The notes: generated from the letters alone by a model not told the origin. 64,000 bases of DNA from Symsagittifera roscoffensis (GCF_963678635.1 NC_087069.1:9498633-9562632); one strand, 5' to 3'. Positions 41,801 to 52,544 are shown, counted from the first letter of the stretch. Numbers and translations: made by a program.

Positions 41801-42397
41801 GAAGAGCTGATTAAGAAAAACCAACTCCCTCGTTGGTTTTATTCAAAAAAGAGCTTGAAAGAGAGAGTAAATCGTTTGTTTGGCGCCGAAATATATAAAC
41901 TGTTAGCAAAAACCAACGATCCTGATCTTTATGCTGATATGATATTGGCTGATTTCCCGGTGGGTCTTATTGGCTTGCAAGCGGCCGCTAGAATCGCCAA
42001 AACTAATCTTCAGATCAAATCTCCAGACGGAAAACTTATACTTTATGTGTCGGATGACACTGTTAGAGGTATAACGAAGAAAACTAGGGCAACAAAATTT
42101 ATTGTCTACGATGCAAAAACTGAAAAATACGGGACTTCGGATTCGTCCACATCATGTCTAGTTGAAGCACTTCAAGAAAGCAAGGTGAAAATCACCAAGA
42201 AAGAAATGATACAGGCATTGAAAACCAATCCAAGACTGCGCGAATGTGTAAAAAACGGAGTCGAGTCGAATCTTCAGGAGGTATTCAGAAGGGATTCTAA
42301 CGAGCCAGTCAATGGAAACAAAGTGATTGCAAGACGAAATCAAGAATGCGCCAGCTGCGAGAAACCGCCAACGGGAACAATACAAATGACTTCTTAA
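35825..42397 (+). CDS. Giant SecA-like ATPase (2190 aa), intronless
   Basis: A single uninterrupted frame. Residues about 395-960 match the two motor lobes of the bacterial SecA preprotein translocase ATPase: Walker A TGEGKS (426-431), Walker B DEVD (532-535) followed by SMLID, SGT (777-779), AGRGTD (899-904) and QAFGRAARKGQKGSG from 933. The loop of SecA's preprotein cross-linking domain is not evident. The N-terminal 395 residues, the long helical region (about 960-1600), a strongly hydrophobic segment with probably two membrane helices (about 1613-1645) and a C-terminal 500 residues are unlike SecA. Bacterial SecA is about 800-900 aa. The ATG at 35825 is the first in the frame. Function in an animal is unknown: protein or nucleic-acid remodelling near a membrane is inference. 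Intronless structure and bacterial-type motor suggest horizontal acquisition or retrocopying. Confidence 0.85.
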   Translation: MYETIILTIEDEKVRALIHMLKYHNSAGLDNVARVLIWRLSNENLLIPELDFKLILTHATTDNYNGPQKYIILFGCYPQNEWLSVLITLQLLKNYQTNEIGNDDENSTIAEVEELDEKEQNEENHKMTVADRVEIQCFLANVENTQMLRLLSLKLSHVRQSGFSLKDVKAIFENSKNLEINNEVSAQLLDIGVGAWPLRLRWLDTILQIMSLSVTPEMDDIDLEELSYYTHEIRQKNSEDSCTKLLKILSEKTDPIVKFSLKNALQKLYRNKWNLDDDFTLTTLKDNISSEWENKMSQHLKSDVQRDITQLLKLMNQDSSNWETVVSKIESKRNERISFDPSDQIPKDLLLNNVSDFNTTEIKQWLKFKSKTAEDKSPEDFLVETICVIDRAIKIRHGFNLRTTQILAIVIFLMSKNKGVLEQISTGEGKSLIIVTLAIYKALVEGKNVDIITSSVVLAERDAQENKALFKMFDLEVDHNNIDDILKRKRIYTNCHVIYGEISCFQRDLLLDTFYDIGNGIESRKVGCVIVDEVDSMLIDKGSNVLYLSHNIPGMDALEPLYVHMWKMAHAHGITGSDEDIEDIVLSTRHAMSPHLRKEELSESIPSFHGKIDQVWDDLVELKVIDRNGKIQLDKISKVLYNKLTLTRIEIGKTINLLKDCVRRGITIEIPKNLEKFVDLHLNEWAENALRARMMNVDEDYIIDIDQSDDARRTEPNIVIMDNSTGAEQYSSQWSNGLHQFLQLKHSCRVSLESLKAIFISNVRFFKRYGQNVLGLSGTLGSQSERSFLEKIYEVEFYAIPTFKESQFVEYPPALFKRQDTWLSKLTAQCYKIVSNNQVVLVICETINQVSIIKEEFKKPENVNKMGWPLHVYTRSYEPVVGSEKELNEPCVILSTNLAGRGTDIKISEKISANGGLHVCVAYMPPNVRIEEQAFGRAARKGQKGSGQIFCFVEDENFLQDEGSSAEFVRLKTIRNDNEERHVNELHESYVSRTEPEENLLGKFREKYKTLKKRLSEESTKREISDIVLNNNLDNWALWLDEYNTNKSKGSETSGINAFLSRINIQLRAPNFPQKLIDRSSHMIQYAILIDEARGLQTLEEVIQKDHYYRPVAQYYAAHLLVRLNNPKKSADCTECFQHLRASKLGFLKQTSSFQESIVAVAEISKSYMNKSPNYVLVNDYEAQKKDITGVAEVFVDSIWNVLGRELTPNAIADQIDPVQANLFLNELQKTELVDMMHVSATDWSYFKEKYALYTQEIDSFLRSKKTETIDVTMLEEILPGREHFWSEMIDKNVLVENQNFIVLNKEAAKNLLDGKHQPLFEKLEKTFIRSASHDVCTNITGEVFLYHEQLIDIQEKKFVPITEEEFGKLLGPIKDYKQLFDDDILCLNSRAVLSEEGSIKTCKFGMVTIGTFLGIDGVNEHIAAEILKELEDKKIIGEIDEYKNQKIDWENIAGFELQCYPEFQSEVESHIEKDLRYKSCFLKLQKQREIQLPVMPHLELLQDLIDAGCIQPNRAKTDERSLKKVKEHAENFVDKLILTQPKEQVVGSIVSSVERTVSHLTKYDSPTSNLKDLISLFEGKMTTGLKSEIENFCISGYTGVIVISLNQSVVRKLLMVLPLIIMAAAQIALGVAITLMTIGFGSLVGSNLIGEGFSDLLFAAECFWSGQFSWKAYAKHKAVSLMLSVITLGVGTYFSRGAKMSKYGYKIGGEAMNRLVGKELVEAVGARVVAKAVAKDIGFKFLRTASQFVCSKASEMIAGTIEDHTRDAYQYCIEQACDFNEIKNRVHDLYVAKGYKLTQSVLDETLKKVFETKENSSFVAKTSNLMISIKNHASQVYSAYQKGSQHAVAKTGTDQSVGKVCRVGQLIFQGTSGAVKLLKVTTRVKAKSKEIESALAELSSQAIQDPNEESSEIELTLDGTLDWFERKCSEYLAKDLSHEVGQEIIRPATELALNMAASQAYKKLKEINEKYQTKNHRLEFDKLKKRMTDKKEELIKKNQLPRWFYSKKSLKERVNRLFGAEIYKLLAKTNDPDLYADMILADFPVGLIGLQAAARIAKTNLQIKSPDGKLILYVSDDTVRGITKKTRATKFIVYDAKTEKYGTSDSSTSCLVEALQESKVKITKKEMIQALKTNPRLRECVKNGVESNLQEVFRRDSNEPVNGNKVIARRNQECASCEKPPTGTIQMTS

Positions 42398-43908
42398 AGC
42401 ACAAGCTATTCTTTATTATTTTCAGTTTCTTTCTACCTAATATTTTGTTTTCTTTAATTCTTTCTTCACTGTGATAGGTGTTTTCTGTATATATATCCTC
42501 TACTAACTGTGTTTTTTCAAAACCCAGCTATACTGTATTTTGTGATTTCACTAAAAATTTTCATACTGAATAGTGTGTTTGCTGTTATGATGCCCTCTTT
42601 AAAAAAATATTTTCAAGTCTTACTTAAAAAAACCATCTAATACTATACTAAAAGTGCTATCTATCGCTTTCTTTTTTCTTTTAACTCCTTAATTTGTGGT
42701 TTAAATTAACCAATTTTCTTCGCAAATATTAGTAAAGCTCGCCTCGATTGAGCTTAAAACTTGTGAGGAAGTGATCTCTTGGTTGCTTATACAATTATTT
42801 GTAGAATTGTTTGGCACAACATCCATTTGTCTCTTTGATCCAAAAAAAGAATCTGCATTAATTTAAGCACTCAAATAGATCGCTTCGCAGATATAACTTC
42901 TACCCTAATTGACGATTATCAATCACAAGCTGTTCTATCGTATCCACCAACTACTCAGATATATTGTACATACCTTGAAATTTAAAAAAAAACACTTACA
43001 AAATCAAACAAATTGTTTTTAACCTATTCATACTGTAAAAATTTGACGAAATACTGTAAAGAATATTCATATAATTCAAATTTAAAATACTGTTTATTTT
43101 CTTTTTACATAGCAGGCTTGAAACATTAAGTATTATTTGATCTTTTAACGAACGCATTGACTTTTCATTGCAATTTCATGACTTGGAAGAAAAATTTTGA
43201 AAAGAAAAATCTTCAAAAATCGCTTGATAAAAAAAACAAAAAATTCAGCATCAAACTTCAATCTACTACAGCATTCAAGGTAAAATTAAAAAAATATATT
43301 ATTTGCATCTAGTGATTCAATAATGAAGCCATTTAAACTAATGAAACTATTTTTCTTACCAATATCCGTATTAGACTAACAAGACAAAAAAACGTTGATT
43401 CGAGCATTTTCATTGTTCCCACCATATAAAATGGGGAGGAATTCTTTATTCGCGCGTTTTAAGTTTGTTTTTGATCTTTATTTTCCACGAAAATCAGTTT
43501 CCACAAATAAAGATTGGACTGGGTTGAGTGATATATCATACTGCAGCCCTTTCAGTCGTGATTCGAATGACATTAAAAAATGTCCAAAAAACGGTTTAAA
43601 ACTTTTGATTTTCTGTCCTAATTCGAGTGAATAAAGCAAGCGAGCAGGATTATTCGTTTTCACACAAAATCAGCGGTGTCGAGAAAAATCGCTTCGAAGA
43701 TTTTGATTTTTTGTCAAATTTGGAGCGAGTGAGGAGGCTTTTATTGGCTTATTTATGCTTAGTTTAAGCCTTGAAAATATAATTTCACTCAATTTAAGTT
43801 AGTTTTCAGCTTCATTTTAGGAATCAAACACTTCAAAAACTTGGGAAAAAAATTTTGAAAAACAAATAAGTTTTAGATTTTTTTGTTTTTCTTGTTATTT
43901 GTCTTTTT
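42398..43908. other. Non-coding 3' flank of the SecA-like gene, within duplicated unit 1
   Basis: No gene. The small frame at 43395-43634 (and its counterpart at 46747-46950) is part of the duplicated DNA. It shows changes without clear coding constraint, so it is not called a gene. Confidence 0.6.
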
Positions 43909-45655
43909 TTGAATCAGTCAGTAGTTCGAATACTGTTAATGGTTCTTCCTTTAATCATCATGGCTGCCGCTCAGATAGCTCTTGGCGTAGCTATTACGCT
44001 GATGACCATTGGCTTTGGTTCCCTTGTTGGAAATAACCTCATTGGAGAAGGGTTTTCGGATCTCCTTTTTGCCGCTGAATGTTTCTGGTCTGGCCAATTC
44101 AGCTGGAAAGCATACGCAAAACATAAAGCAGTAAGTTTGATGTTATCCGTTATAAAGTTAGGAGTAGATGCGCATCTGTCCCGAATAGACAAGATAACCA
44201 AGTATGGGTACAAAACCGGTGGCGAAGCGATGAACCGATTGGTAGGAAAAGCATTGCTTGAAGCTGTTGGTGCAAGATATGTCGCAAAAGCTGTTGCTAA
44301 AGACATTGGCTTCAAGTTCTTACGCACTATTTCTCAATTTGTATATTCGAAAGCTTCTGAAATGATTTCAGGAACGGTTGAGGATTATTCGAGGGACGCT
44401 TATCAGTATTTTATCGAACAGGCGTGTGATTTCAACAAAATTAGAAACAAAGTTCGCGATCTGTATGTAGCTGAGGGATACAAACTAACTCAAGCCGTGC
44501 TAGAAAAACTCTCAAAACTGTTTTTGAAAAAGAAGAAAACTCCACCTTTTTGCACAAACTATGTTATCGGCCAAAAACGATGCATCTCAAGCACACGCTG
44601 CATACCAGAAAGGCAGTCAACACGCGGCAGCAAAAACTGGAACCAATCAGGGTGTTAGTAGTGTTTGTAGAGTTGGTCAGTTGATTTTTCAAGGTACCTT
44701 AATCACTGTAAAAGTACTGAAAGTAACAACCCGAGTAAAGGCCAAAAGCAAAGAAAGTGAGTCAACTTTGGCAGAACTATCCAGTCAAGCAAAACAAGTT
44801 CCGAAAGATGAAAGTTCTGAAACTAAACTAACCTTGGATGGAACATTGGATTGGTTCGAGCGGAAATGCAGTGAAAATCTCGCCAAAGATATAAGCCATG
44901 ATGTTGGCCAAGAGCTCATCAGACCTGCTACAGAACTTGCCTTGAACATGGCCGCTAGGCAAGCCTACAAAAAATGAAAGAAATCAACAAAAAGTACCAA
45001 ACAAAAAAACACCGATTGGAGTTTGACAAACTGTAAAAAAGAATGAGCGACAAAAAAAGAAGAGCTGACAAAGAAAAACAAGTTCCGTCATTGGTTTTCC
45101 TCAGAAAAGAAATTGAACGAGAAAGTAAATCGTTTGTTTCGCGCAGAAATACATAAATTGTTAGCAAAAGCCAACGATCCTGATCTTTATACTGATATGA
45201 TATTGGCTGATTTCCCGGTGGGCCTTATTGGCTTGCAAGCGGCCGTTAAGTTCGCCAAAACTAATCTTCAGATCAAATCTCCAGACGGAAAACTTGTACT
45301 TTATGTGTCGGATGACACTGTTACAGGTATATCGAAGAAAACTAGGGCAACAGAATTTGTTGTCTACGATGCAAAAACTGAAAAAAATGGGACTACGGAT
45401 TCGTCCACATCCTGTCTAGTAGAAGCACTTCAAGAAAGCAAGGTGAAAATTACCAAGAAAGAAATGGTAGAGGCATTCCAAAACAATCCAAGACTGCGCA
45501 AGTGTGTAAAAAACGGCGTCGATTCGAATCTTCAGGAGGTATTCAGAAGGGATCCTAACAAGCCAGTCAATGGAAACAAAGTGATTGCAAAACGAAATCA
45601 AGAATGCGCCAGCTGCGAGAAACCGCCAACGGGAAAAATACAAATGACTTCTTAA
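43909..45655 (+). pseudogene. Truncated, frameshifted copy of the SecA-like gene C-terminus
   Basis: It corresponds to residues about 1610-2190 of the intact gene, starting with the hydrophobic segment, and lacks the ATPase motor. The frame breaks near 44510-44570 (from the 43909-44658 frame to the 44561-44977 frame) and near 44975, where a lost T makes an early TGA. An in-frame stop lies near 45031, and sense resumes in 45113-45655, ending with the same CASCEKPPTGKIQMTS tail. There is no start codon context or promoter of its own. It is a by-product of the tandem duplication. Confidence 0.9.
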
Positions 45656-48600
45656 AGAAAAAGCTATTCTTTATTATTTTCAGATTCTGTCTACCTAATA
45701 TTTTGTTTTCTTTAATTCTTTCTTCACTGTGATAGGTTTTTCTGTAAATATATCCACTACTACATATTGTGTTATCATTCATATGTACATCTACTGTATA
45801 CTCTGTTTTTTCAAAACCCAGCTTTACTGTTTTTTGTGATTTCATTAAAAACTTTCATACTGAATAGTGTGTTTGCTACGAAATAATTTCAAAAAGTCGG
45901 AGTTATGATGCCTTCTTTAAAAAAATATATTCAAGCTTTACTTAAAAATACCATCTAATATTACACTAAAAGTGCTATCTATCACTTTCTTTTTTCTTTT
46001 AACTCCTTAAATTGTGGTTTAAATTCTTCACAAAAATTAGTAAAGCTCGCCTCGAGTGAGCTTAAAACTTGTGAGGAAGTGATCTCTTGGTTGCTTATAC
46101 AATAATTTGTAGAATTGTTTGGCACAACATCCATTTGTCTGTTTGATCCAAAAAAAGAATCTGCATTAATTTAAGCACTCAAATAGATCGCTTCGCAGAT
46201 ATAACTTCTACCCTAATTGACGATTATCAAAAATTCTTTTTCACAAGCTCTTCTATCGTATCCCCCAACTACTCAGATATATTGTACATACCTTGAAATT
46301 TAAAAAAAAATCTTTTACAAAGTTAAAGAAACTGTTTTTAACCTGTTCATACTCTAAAAATTTGCCGAAGTAATGTAACGAATATTCATATAATTCAAAT
46401 TTAAAATACTGTTCTTTTTCTTTTTACATAGCAGGCTTGAAACATTAAGCAATAATTGATATTTTAACAAACGCATTGAATTTTCATTGCAATTTTATGA
46501 CTTGGAAGAAATTTTTTGAAAAGAAAAATCTTCAAAAATCGCTTGATAAAAAAACAAAAAATTCAGCACCAAACTTCAGTCTACTACAGCATTCAATGTA
46601 AATTTGAAAAATATATTATTTGCATCTAGTGATTCAATAATGAAGCCATTTAATTTAAAGAAACTGTCTTTTTACACCAATATCCGAATTAGACTAACAA
46701 GACGAAAAAAGTTGATTCGAGCATTTTCATTGTATCATCATATAAAATGGGGAAGCATTTTTTGTTCGCGCGTTTAAAGTTTGTTTTTGATCTTTATTTT
46801 CCACGAAAATCAGGTTCCACAAATAAAGATTGGACTGGGTTGAGTGAAATATCATTCTGCAGCCCTTTCAGTCGTGATTCGAATGACACTAAAAAATGTC
46901 CAAAAACCGGTTTAAAACTTTTGATTTTCTGTCTTAATTCGAGTGAATAAAGCAAGCGAGCAGGATTGTTCGTTTTCACACAAAATCAGCGGTTTCGAGA
47001 AAAATCGCTTCGAAGTTTTTGATTTTTCGTCTAATTTGGAGCGAGTGAGCAGGCTTTTATTGGCTTATTTATGCTTAGTTTAAGCCTTGAAAAATTAATT
47101 TCACTCAATTTAAATTAGTTTTTAGCTTCATTTTAGGATTCAAACACTTCAAAAACTTGGGAAAAAAGTTTTGAAAAACAAATAAGTTTTAGATTTTTTT
47201 GTTTTCCTTGTTATTTGTCGTTTTTTGTTTCAAATTTCAGAATGACTGACGAAATTGTCTAAACTCTATTTTTTGCTCAAATTCTCTTATTACATTGAGC
47301 CGAAAAAGCGACACTAATTGGAAAATTAATTTACTTTAATTTTTTTAAGACTGTGACATTCGACCAGACTGCCGCCAATATTGATTTGCCTGAGCGAATA
47401 TTGTTTTGAGTAGTTTGACTGTGCAAGGAAGTGGTTTCTGTGTTTAAGGGCCTTATCTTGCAAAAGGAACAAAATGGGAAGGGTGACTTTGGGTTGACAT
47501 GCTTATTTTTAAAAACTCGTTTGAAACGAAAAACACGTGAATTTTTTTTATTTCGCGACAACTGAAACGCAGCAAAGTCAGAATCGTAGAAAAAACCGTG
47601 ATAATCACTAGTCGAGAAAATTTGTGACGACATCAGGAGAGACGATTATCGAAAAGACAAGAAGTCTTTGGAATTGTAACGATTGTGCTGATACAATGGT
47701 TACCGGAAGAACAGAACCGATCGGGAAGGTCAAGAGTCAGAACGGCAACCCTTTCTTGTCGTGAAGAAGACGGATCTTCAGGAATATTGAAGGAATCGGA
47801 ATGGTCTGGGGATATACTTCCGAATGTTGCTTTAAAATTTTTAGCCTCCGGAGTTGTCCTGATTTTAAGTTATAACATATATTTTCATTTTCAGGATATG
47901 AGAACCTAAGGGCTAAGGAAAGGGTCAAAGGGTCTCCGATGGATAGGGTGAATTTCTCTATTGCACCAAAACAATAGTAATATAGTAACTTATTAAGGAT
48001 AATGTACCTATCCCGTTTTTAGGAGTGACCTCGGTGTCTGGTGATACTGAGACCCAGCTATGAGTTCATTTTTTCGCATGCAATTAGATTAATCTACGTG
48101 AATTGGCTGATAGCCTTCATGCGGTAACAACTCGTTGACCCGATGTTATGAAGATCATTTTGAACTGGCTTCGGTTGAGACGGTGAAAAGCACGAAAAGT
48201 TTTATCTTGACAACAATCAGTTGTTATAGGATATAGTTTTAGTTTCCGTCTTTATGTACTTTCCAGTGGAAGGTTAGAGACCGGCGCATCTTTCTTTACT
48301 AGTGGCCAAGTAACAATCTTCCGTTGTTTCTTTTGGCTTTGATTGGCAATTTTCAAACCTGATTAATTTCAAAAAATTTTACTTCCTTTAAGTTTTTTAA
48401 TTGGAGCTCGAAACATTGATGTTTCTGTATGCTATAGCAAATGGTAAAAACAATCTCCAGTTAACATCAGGAATCCACAAGCAATTTCTCTAGAAATTCA
48501 TTGGAGGCGCCTTTCGACTTTTTTCCTGATGACTCGCCCTTATAGTTTTACCTATGTTTCATTTTCAAATTACTTTTTCAATTGATGTTTTCCGACTTGT

Positions 48601-49248
48601 TAAGTCACCTGTTCACTGGAAATAAGTGGGATACTTTTTCCTCGATCTCTGCTTGATTGGCTAGTTTTCCTTCCAATTATTCAAAAATTTTCAGTTTTTT
48701 GCTGAAACTGTCAGCATCCCGGTGCCTTTCTCTTTTATCGAATTCGAGAATTGTGGGAGATCAAACAGAGCCGACTTTCCCACATCAATTGTCAATCTGA
48801 TCCTTTACGTCTGTTATAAAACAAAGATTGCACGAATATCCTACGTAGTTCTGAAGAGTACTCATTTTTTTGCAAATAAAGATTATTGAAAAATTTGCCC
48901 CCTAATTTCCTTTTGCTGTCACTCAAATATTTGCTATCATAGACAATTGCTGAGAGCTTTTTCCCATTTGTTTCAGTATGTCTGTTGTTGGACACAGAGT
49001 GCTGGGAGATCCCTTGCAGTTCTGAAGAGTACTCTCGTTATATTGAGACAAAATTGACTTGTGCGAAAGTTGCCCCAAATTGCTCCTAATTAGCTTTTGC
49101 TGTCACTCGAAACTTTGCTACCATAAAAAACTGTAAAGATTGTTTTTCGCCCCATTTCCTTGTTGCTCCTAGAGTAAAATGTCAAATTTTGCCACCAATT
49201 TTGAATCTGAAACCAATAAAAACATTTTTTATTTTGCTGAGGGCACGC
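45656..49248. other. Non-coding: duplicated flank, then unremarkable intergenic DNA
   Basis: To 47227 this is the second copy of the downstream flank. From 47228 to 49248 no gene is supported; the frames 47331-47633 (-) and 47685-47909 (+) have no recognisable motif. A diverged direct repeat occurs at about 48840-48950 and 49010-49130. Confidence 0.5.
48846..49120. repeat. Diverged direct repeat pair of about 90-110 bp
   Basis: Both copies contain AGTTCTGAAGAGTACTC, then about 45 bases later TTGCCCC, then CTTTTGCTGTCACTC. They start near 48848 and 49018. Unknown origin, perhaps a short interspersed repeat. Confidence 0.6.
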
Positions 49249-49657
49249 CAGGGTCGTAGCCAAAAAAGTTGGTTTTCCTCGAAGAAATTCTGAACTTTAT
49301 CTATTTTGGCTAGTTTCTCCAATTTAGGTGGGATGAACTTCTTGACATTTTTGTCGACATTTTGTCGACATTTTTTTTAGGTCGACCAGAAGAATTGTCT
49401 GAGCTCTTCCAAAGCACTATAAAAACCCTAATTTGACCAAAATTTCAATGACGCAAGCATTTTCTAGTAAAAAGGCCAAAAAACGAGGGTTTTAGGCTTT
49501 TTTGGAAAAATTTTGACCAGAAAATAGCTCTTTTTTTCGTCGCGCGATCTTCCCTCAAAACTACAATAGATTGGCGCCGAATGCGCCTTTAGAAAAATTT
49601 TAAAGTCACTCAGCAAAAATTGAATTCTGATTCAGCGTGCCAAAACTTTATTTAGCG
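49249..49657 (-). mobile_element. hAT-like MITE family copy 4, inverted and abutting the gypsy relic
   Basis: Read on the - strand it follows copies 1 and 2: the family's GGCGCC middle lies at 49573-49582 on the + strand, and the GTCGACC and GAGCTC landmarks are kept in order. The outer end at about 49249 reads CAGGGTCGTAGCC. Its inner end is cut off by the LTR at 49658. Confidence 0.6.
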
Positions 49658-49885
49658 TGGAAAATGCTGATTTGATACTTGAATTAAGATGTAAAGAACG
49701 ACAACTGTTTATAACATAGATCAAACAAGACAAAGTTTTTGGTGAGATCCGAAGTGGTCAAACAATCCGAAGGCCAACCTCAACCACCTGCCAAAGATGT
49801 CTATCTTTGAGATCAAATGAATTGATTGACAAAACGAACTATCAGGAACTAAATAGACATGGATAACTGATTTAGCACTATGATA
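49658..49885 (-). repeat. 3' LTR of the decayed gypsy element
   Basis: Shares with 54861-55065 the phrases GTAAAGAA..GACAACTGTTTATAA.ATAGATCAAA, ATTGACAAAA and GGATAACTGATTTAGCACTATGA. Diverged by substitutions and indels. Confidence 0.7.
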
Positions 49886-50210
49886 TACCCTCTTATGAAA
49901 AGTAGAAAAAATGCACTGGTATTGATTTAGATAAACTGAAGTACAAGATGAAAAAAATTTTAAACACAAAGATTAGCTCGGTCCCGCCAATCCTAGCTCA
50001 CGTTCTGCACTAGGGTTAAGGCACTGACTGGTTCACATACTAAATTTTTACATAAATGTATCTGCTCAACTTCTAGATTTTTATGTGTCAATTCGCACCA
50101 TTTACTCGTTTACTTTATCCTGAATCACGCCTCGTGAAATATGGTCAATCATGACTACACACATTTTTGTCAGCTCCGTTCACTTCCTGTTACTTTTCCT
50201 TGACCCCGTA

Positions 50211-50801
50211 TCACTCCCCGAATCTTAGCTCGAATATGGTTGATACTAGCCTTTGTTTCTTAGATCGTTTTTTCTTCTTGCTGGCCGTTGGTACCGTATC
50301 CAGATTACCCTTCGATACATCGCCTTTTTCGCCAACTATCGCTCCTGTTCCTGTCGTTTTTCTTGATTTTCCGCTCTCCTTCCTCGTCGCCGTGGTACTC
50401 GTCCCTGCTTCCTGTTCAATCACCGTTCGCTCTGAATTTGCTCGCTTCGTATCTTCTCGTCCTCCTTTAGCTCCTGCCTGTAATTCAAGTAACGATAACA
50501 ATGGCAGTTTGCCCCCAATCCTCCTCGTTGCCAACAGTTGACTATCGCTGTCAGATTCTGATTCCTTGTACTAACTTCATTTGCCTGTGACTCTTGCCCC
50601 GCCTAGTTTCGCTATCGTGCTTGTCGCCTCCCTCTTCTTTGATTCCGCTATCGCTTTTTTCTTACTTAACTGCGCCGGCGTTGGTGGCTTTGGTAGCCCT
50701 GAACCTCGCTTTTTCGGAGTAGACGCTTTCCGTACTGCGGCCCCGCGTTTCCTAAGCAAGGTACTTTTTACTAATCTTAAGTGTATGCGTACATTCCGCA
50801 A
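50211..50801 (-). pseudogene. Pol C-terminal tail remnant of the gypsy element
   Basis: Two adjacent - strand frames (50577-50801 and 50211-50534) encode very basic, Ser/Thr-rich, low-complexity sequence, as is common after the integrase core. Assigned from position and composition only. Confidence 0.35.
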
Positions 50802-51129
50802 CAGTTTTGGTTTTCATTGTTGTGTTCCTGTTCAAATTTCTGCCTCCAGTGCGCTGGAATACTATGCGGGATGGTCTCCAGGTCCTTCAAAAGATTTTGC
50901 CGTCGGCTCATCGCCCTGATTTAGTGCCTGCGGTGTCGATAAGATCAGTGGGTGATTTCGTCTTGCGTCACCACCATACTCATTGTCTGATCTCATGCCC
51001 CAATTGGTTTCAACCGGCTTCGGCATTTGTCGGGCTTCGGCATCTTGTTCGTCTAAACATGCAGATGATTTTAGATTTTAGAAAATTGTTCCAATTCAAG
51101 TTTCTTAGAGATGGTTTCTTAGATAGTTT

Positions 51130-51950
51130 TCAAAGAATGGTGTTCGTCTCCCTGCCTTGATGTGCCTCGATTGGCGTTATTTTCAGTATCGCGTTCTGTG
51201 AAAAATTCAATGCTCCCAAGGTTCTCTTCACCATTTTCTCCAAGCGTTCCGTTGGTTCATTCCGTGCGTGTGTTAAAATGGAGTTTTTCAAATTTTTGGT
51301 TGCTCTTTTTACGCAACCAGTAGCTTGGTGACCATTTACCGGCGACTGCACAATTTCAATGCCTTCGGCATTACAAAACGTTTTGACATTCTTTGGCTTG
51401 AAATTCGTCGCTTGGTCAACATGGATCTTTCTTAGCACCCCATGATTATTTTTTTTTTGAGATTTCTATTAATTTATCCGAACGATTTGTGTTGCATACC
51501 ATTGCGGATGGCCATCTTGAAAATCTATCCATTGCTACTATCACACATTTTTTCGACTTCTGCAGGTAATTTATGGGCCCCCAAAATCCAGCTGAACGGC
51601 CTCACTCGGCTCTTTAGGTTCAGGTATCTTGCCTAGGTCTCCTTTAGAACGTAAGTTTTAACTTCTTACTGGCGAGGAAACACTCCTAGCATTTTTCTGC
51701 CAAGGAAGCGATGTTTCTATGGATGAAAGGATACCAAATATCCTTCGCCGCCGCAAATCTTACCTTCTCCATGGTGGTAATAGTAAAACCGGTTGTATAC
51801 AGCTTTATGTACCCAATTTGGAGTAACTATTTTACCATCCATCCATAGAAAATTTTTTTAACGTGAAAGTTATTAACAAATTTAGCGTAATATCGCTTCA
51901 TATCTTAGATTTTTGATACAGTTTCCGGGTCTTTCGGTTTAACTAATTGA
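51130..51950 (-). pseudogene. Gypsy integrase remnant
   Basis: The frame 51438-51130 reads IHVDQATNF (second catalytic Asp region), then CNAEGIEIVQSPVNGHQATG followed by CVKR, where the catalytic Glu of the family's ATG-x-VER motif reads Lys, and ends with TPIEAHQGRE. Upstream pieces up to about 51950 include FSRWPSAMVCNTNRSDKLI in another frame. The missing catalytic Glu, stops and frame shifts show it is inactive. Confidence 0.7.
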
Positions 51951-52544
51951 TAAATAGCTTCGAGTTGAGGGTCGGAAGAGTATTGCGATTCAATGAAACG
52001 AAGGTTAAATAACTCTGGTAATAATGTAGATTTAGACAAACACTTAACAATTTCGAGGATTTACAAATATGATAGTAGCAGTTGGGATATCCGCTGTAAA
52101 TATTTCACCCGGAAATTTTGAGGGAATCGATAGAATGGTGTTCAATTTAGTACTGTTTGTCTCTGTTGGGCTGGCATTTAGATTTCTTTTTCCTATTAAA
52201 CATTCCACTTCATCCTCACTGCTTGTATTGCTTGGATGTCGTTCTGAAAGTTTTTGAATCTTCCGCATTGATTTGTCCAAGTCCTGAAATTTTTGGTATT
52301 TAAATTTGTTTATAAATAAATTGTGACCGTGTGTGTTTACAAGTACTTATAGATCTAACTAATCTAATTATAGACTCGACTGACCGTCGGCATGCTTGTC
52401 ACATGACCAGTTGCGTATGCAGTTCTCTGCCTTCTTTTTGGCTGTCTTGTTTTAGCATGATTACTCGCCTTCTTTTCGAAAATTGCATATTTTTTTGCCA
52501 TTGCCAACTTTTCGATTTGATATGTTAATTTTATTGCCTTTACT

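Larger units (their letters stand above)
40651..47227 (+). repeat. Tandem duplication of the 3' end of the SecA-like gene, about 3.3 kb x 2
   Basis: Unit 1 (about 40651-43911) holds codons from about 1610 to the stop plus 1.5 kb downstream. Unit 2 (about 43912-47227) repeats it. Both units open with GAATCAGTCAGTAGTTCGAA (40651 and 43912). Downstream non-coding DNA aligns through landmarks such as GAGGAAGTGATCTCTTGGTTG and GGTTTAAAACTTTTGATTTTCTG with small indels. Divergence is clearly visible but modest, so the event is moderately old. Confidence 0.93.

Noticed and set aside
35825-42397. SecA-like gene as bacterial contamination
   Set aside because: It is continuous with eukaryotic repeats on both sides, has a diverged tandem partial copy, AT-rich codon use and no ribosome binding site or operon neighbours.
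43395-43634. 79-codon frame downstream of the SecA-like gene, with a counterpart at 46747-46950
   Set aside because: Its conservation is explained by the tandem duplication; the copies differ without an obvious coding pattern and match no family I know.
50167-50541. + strand frame of 124 codons
   Set aside because: Complement of the basic pol tail of the - strand gypsy relic; hydrophobic composition expected from antisense reading.
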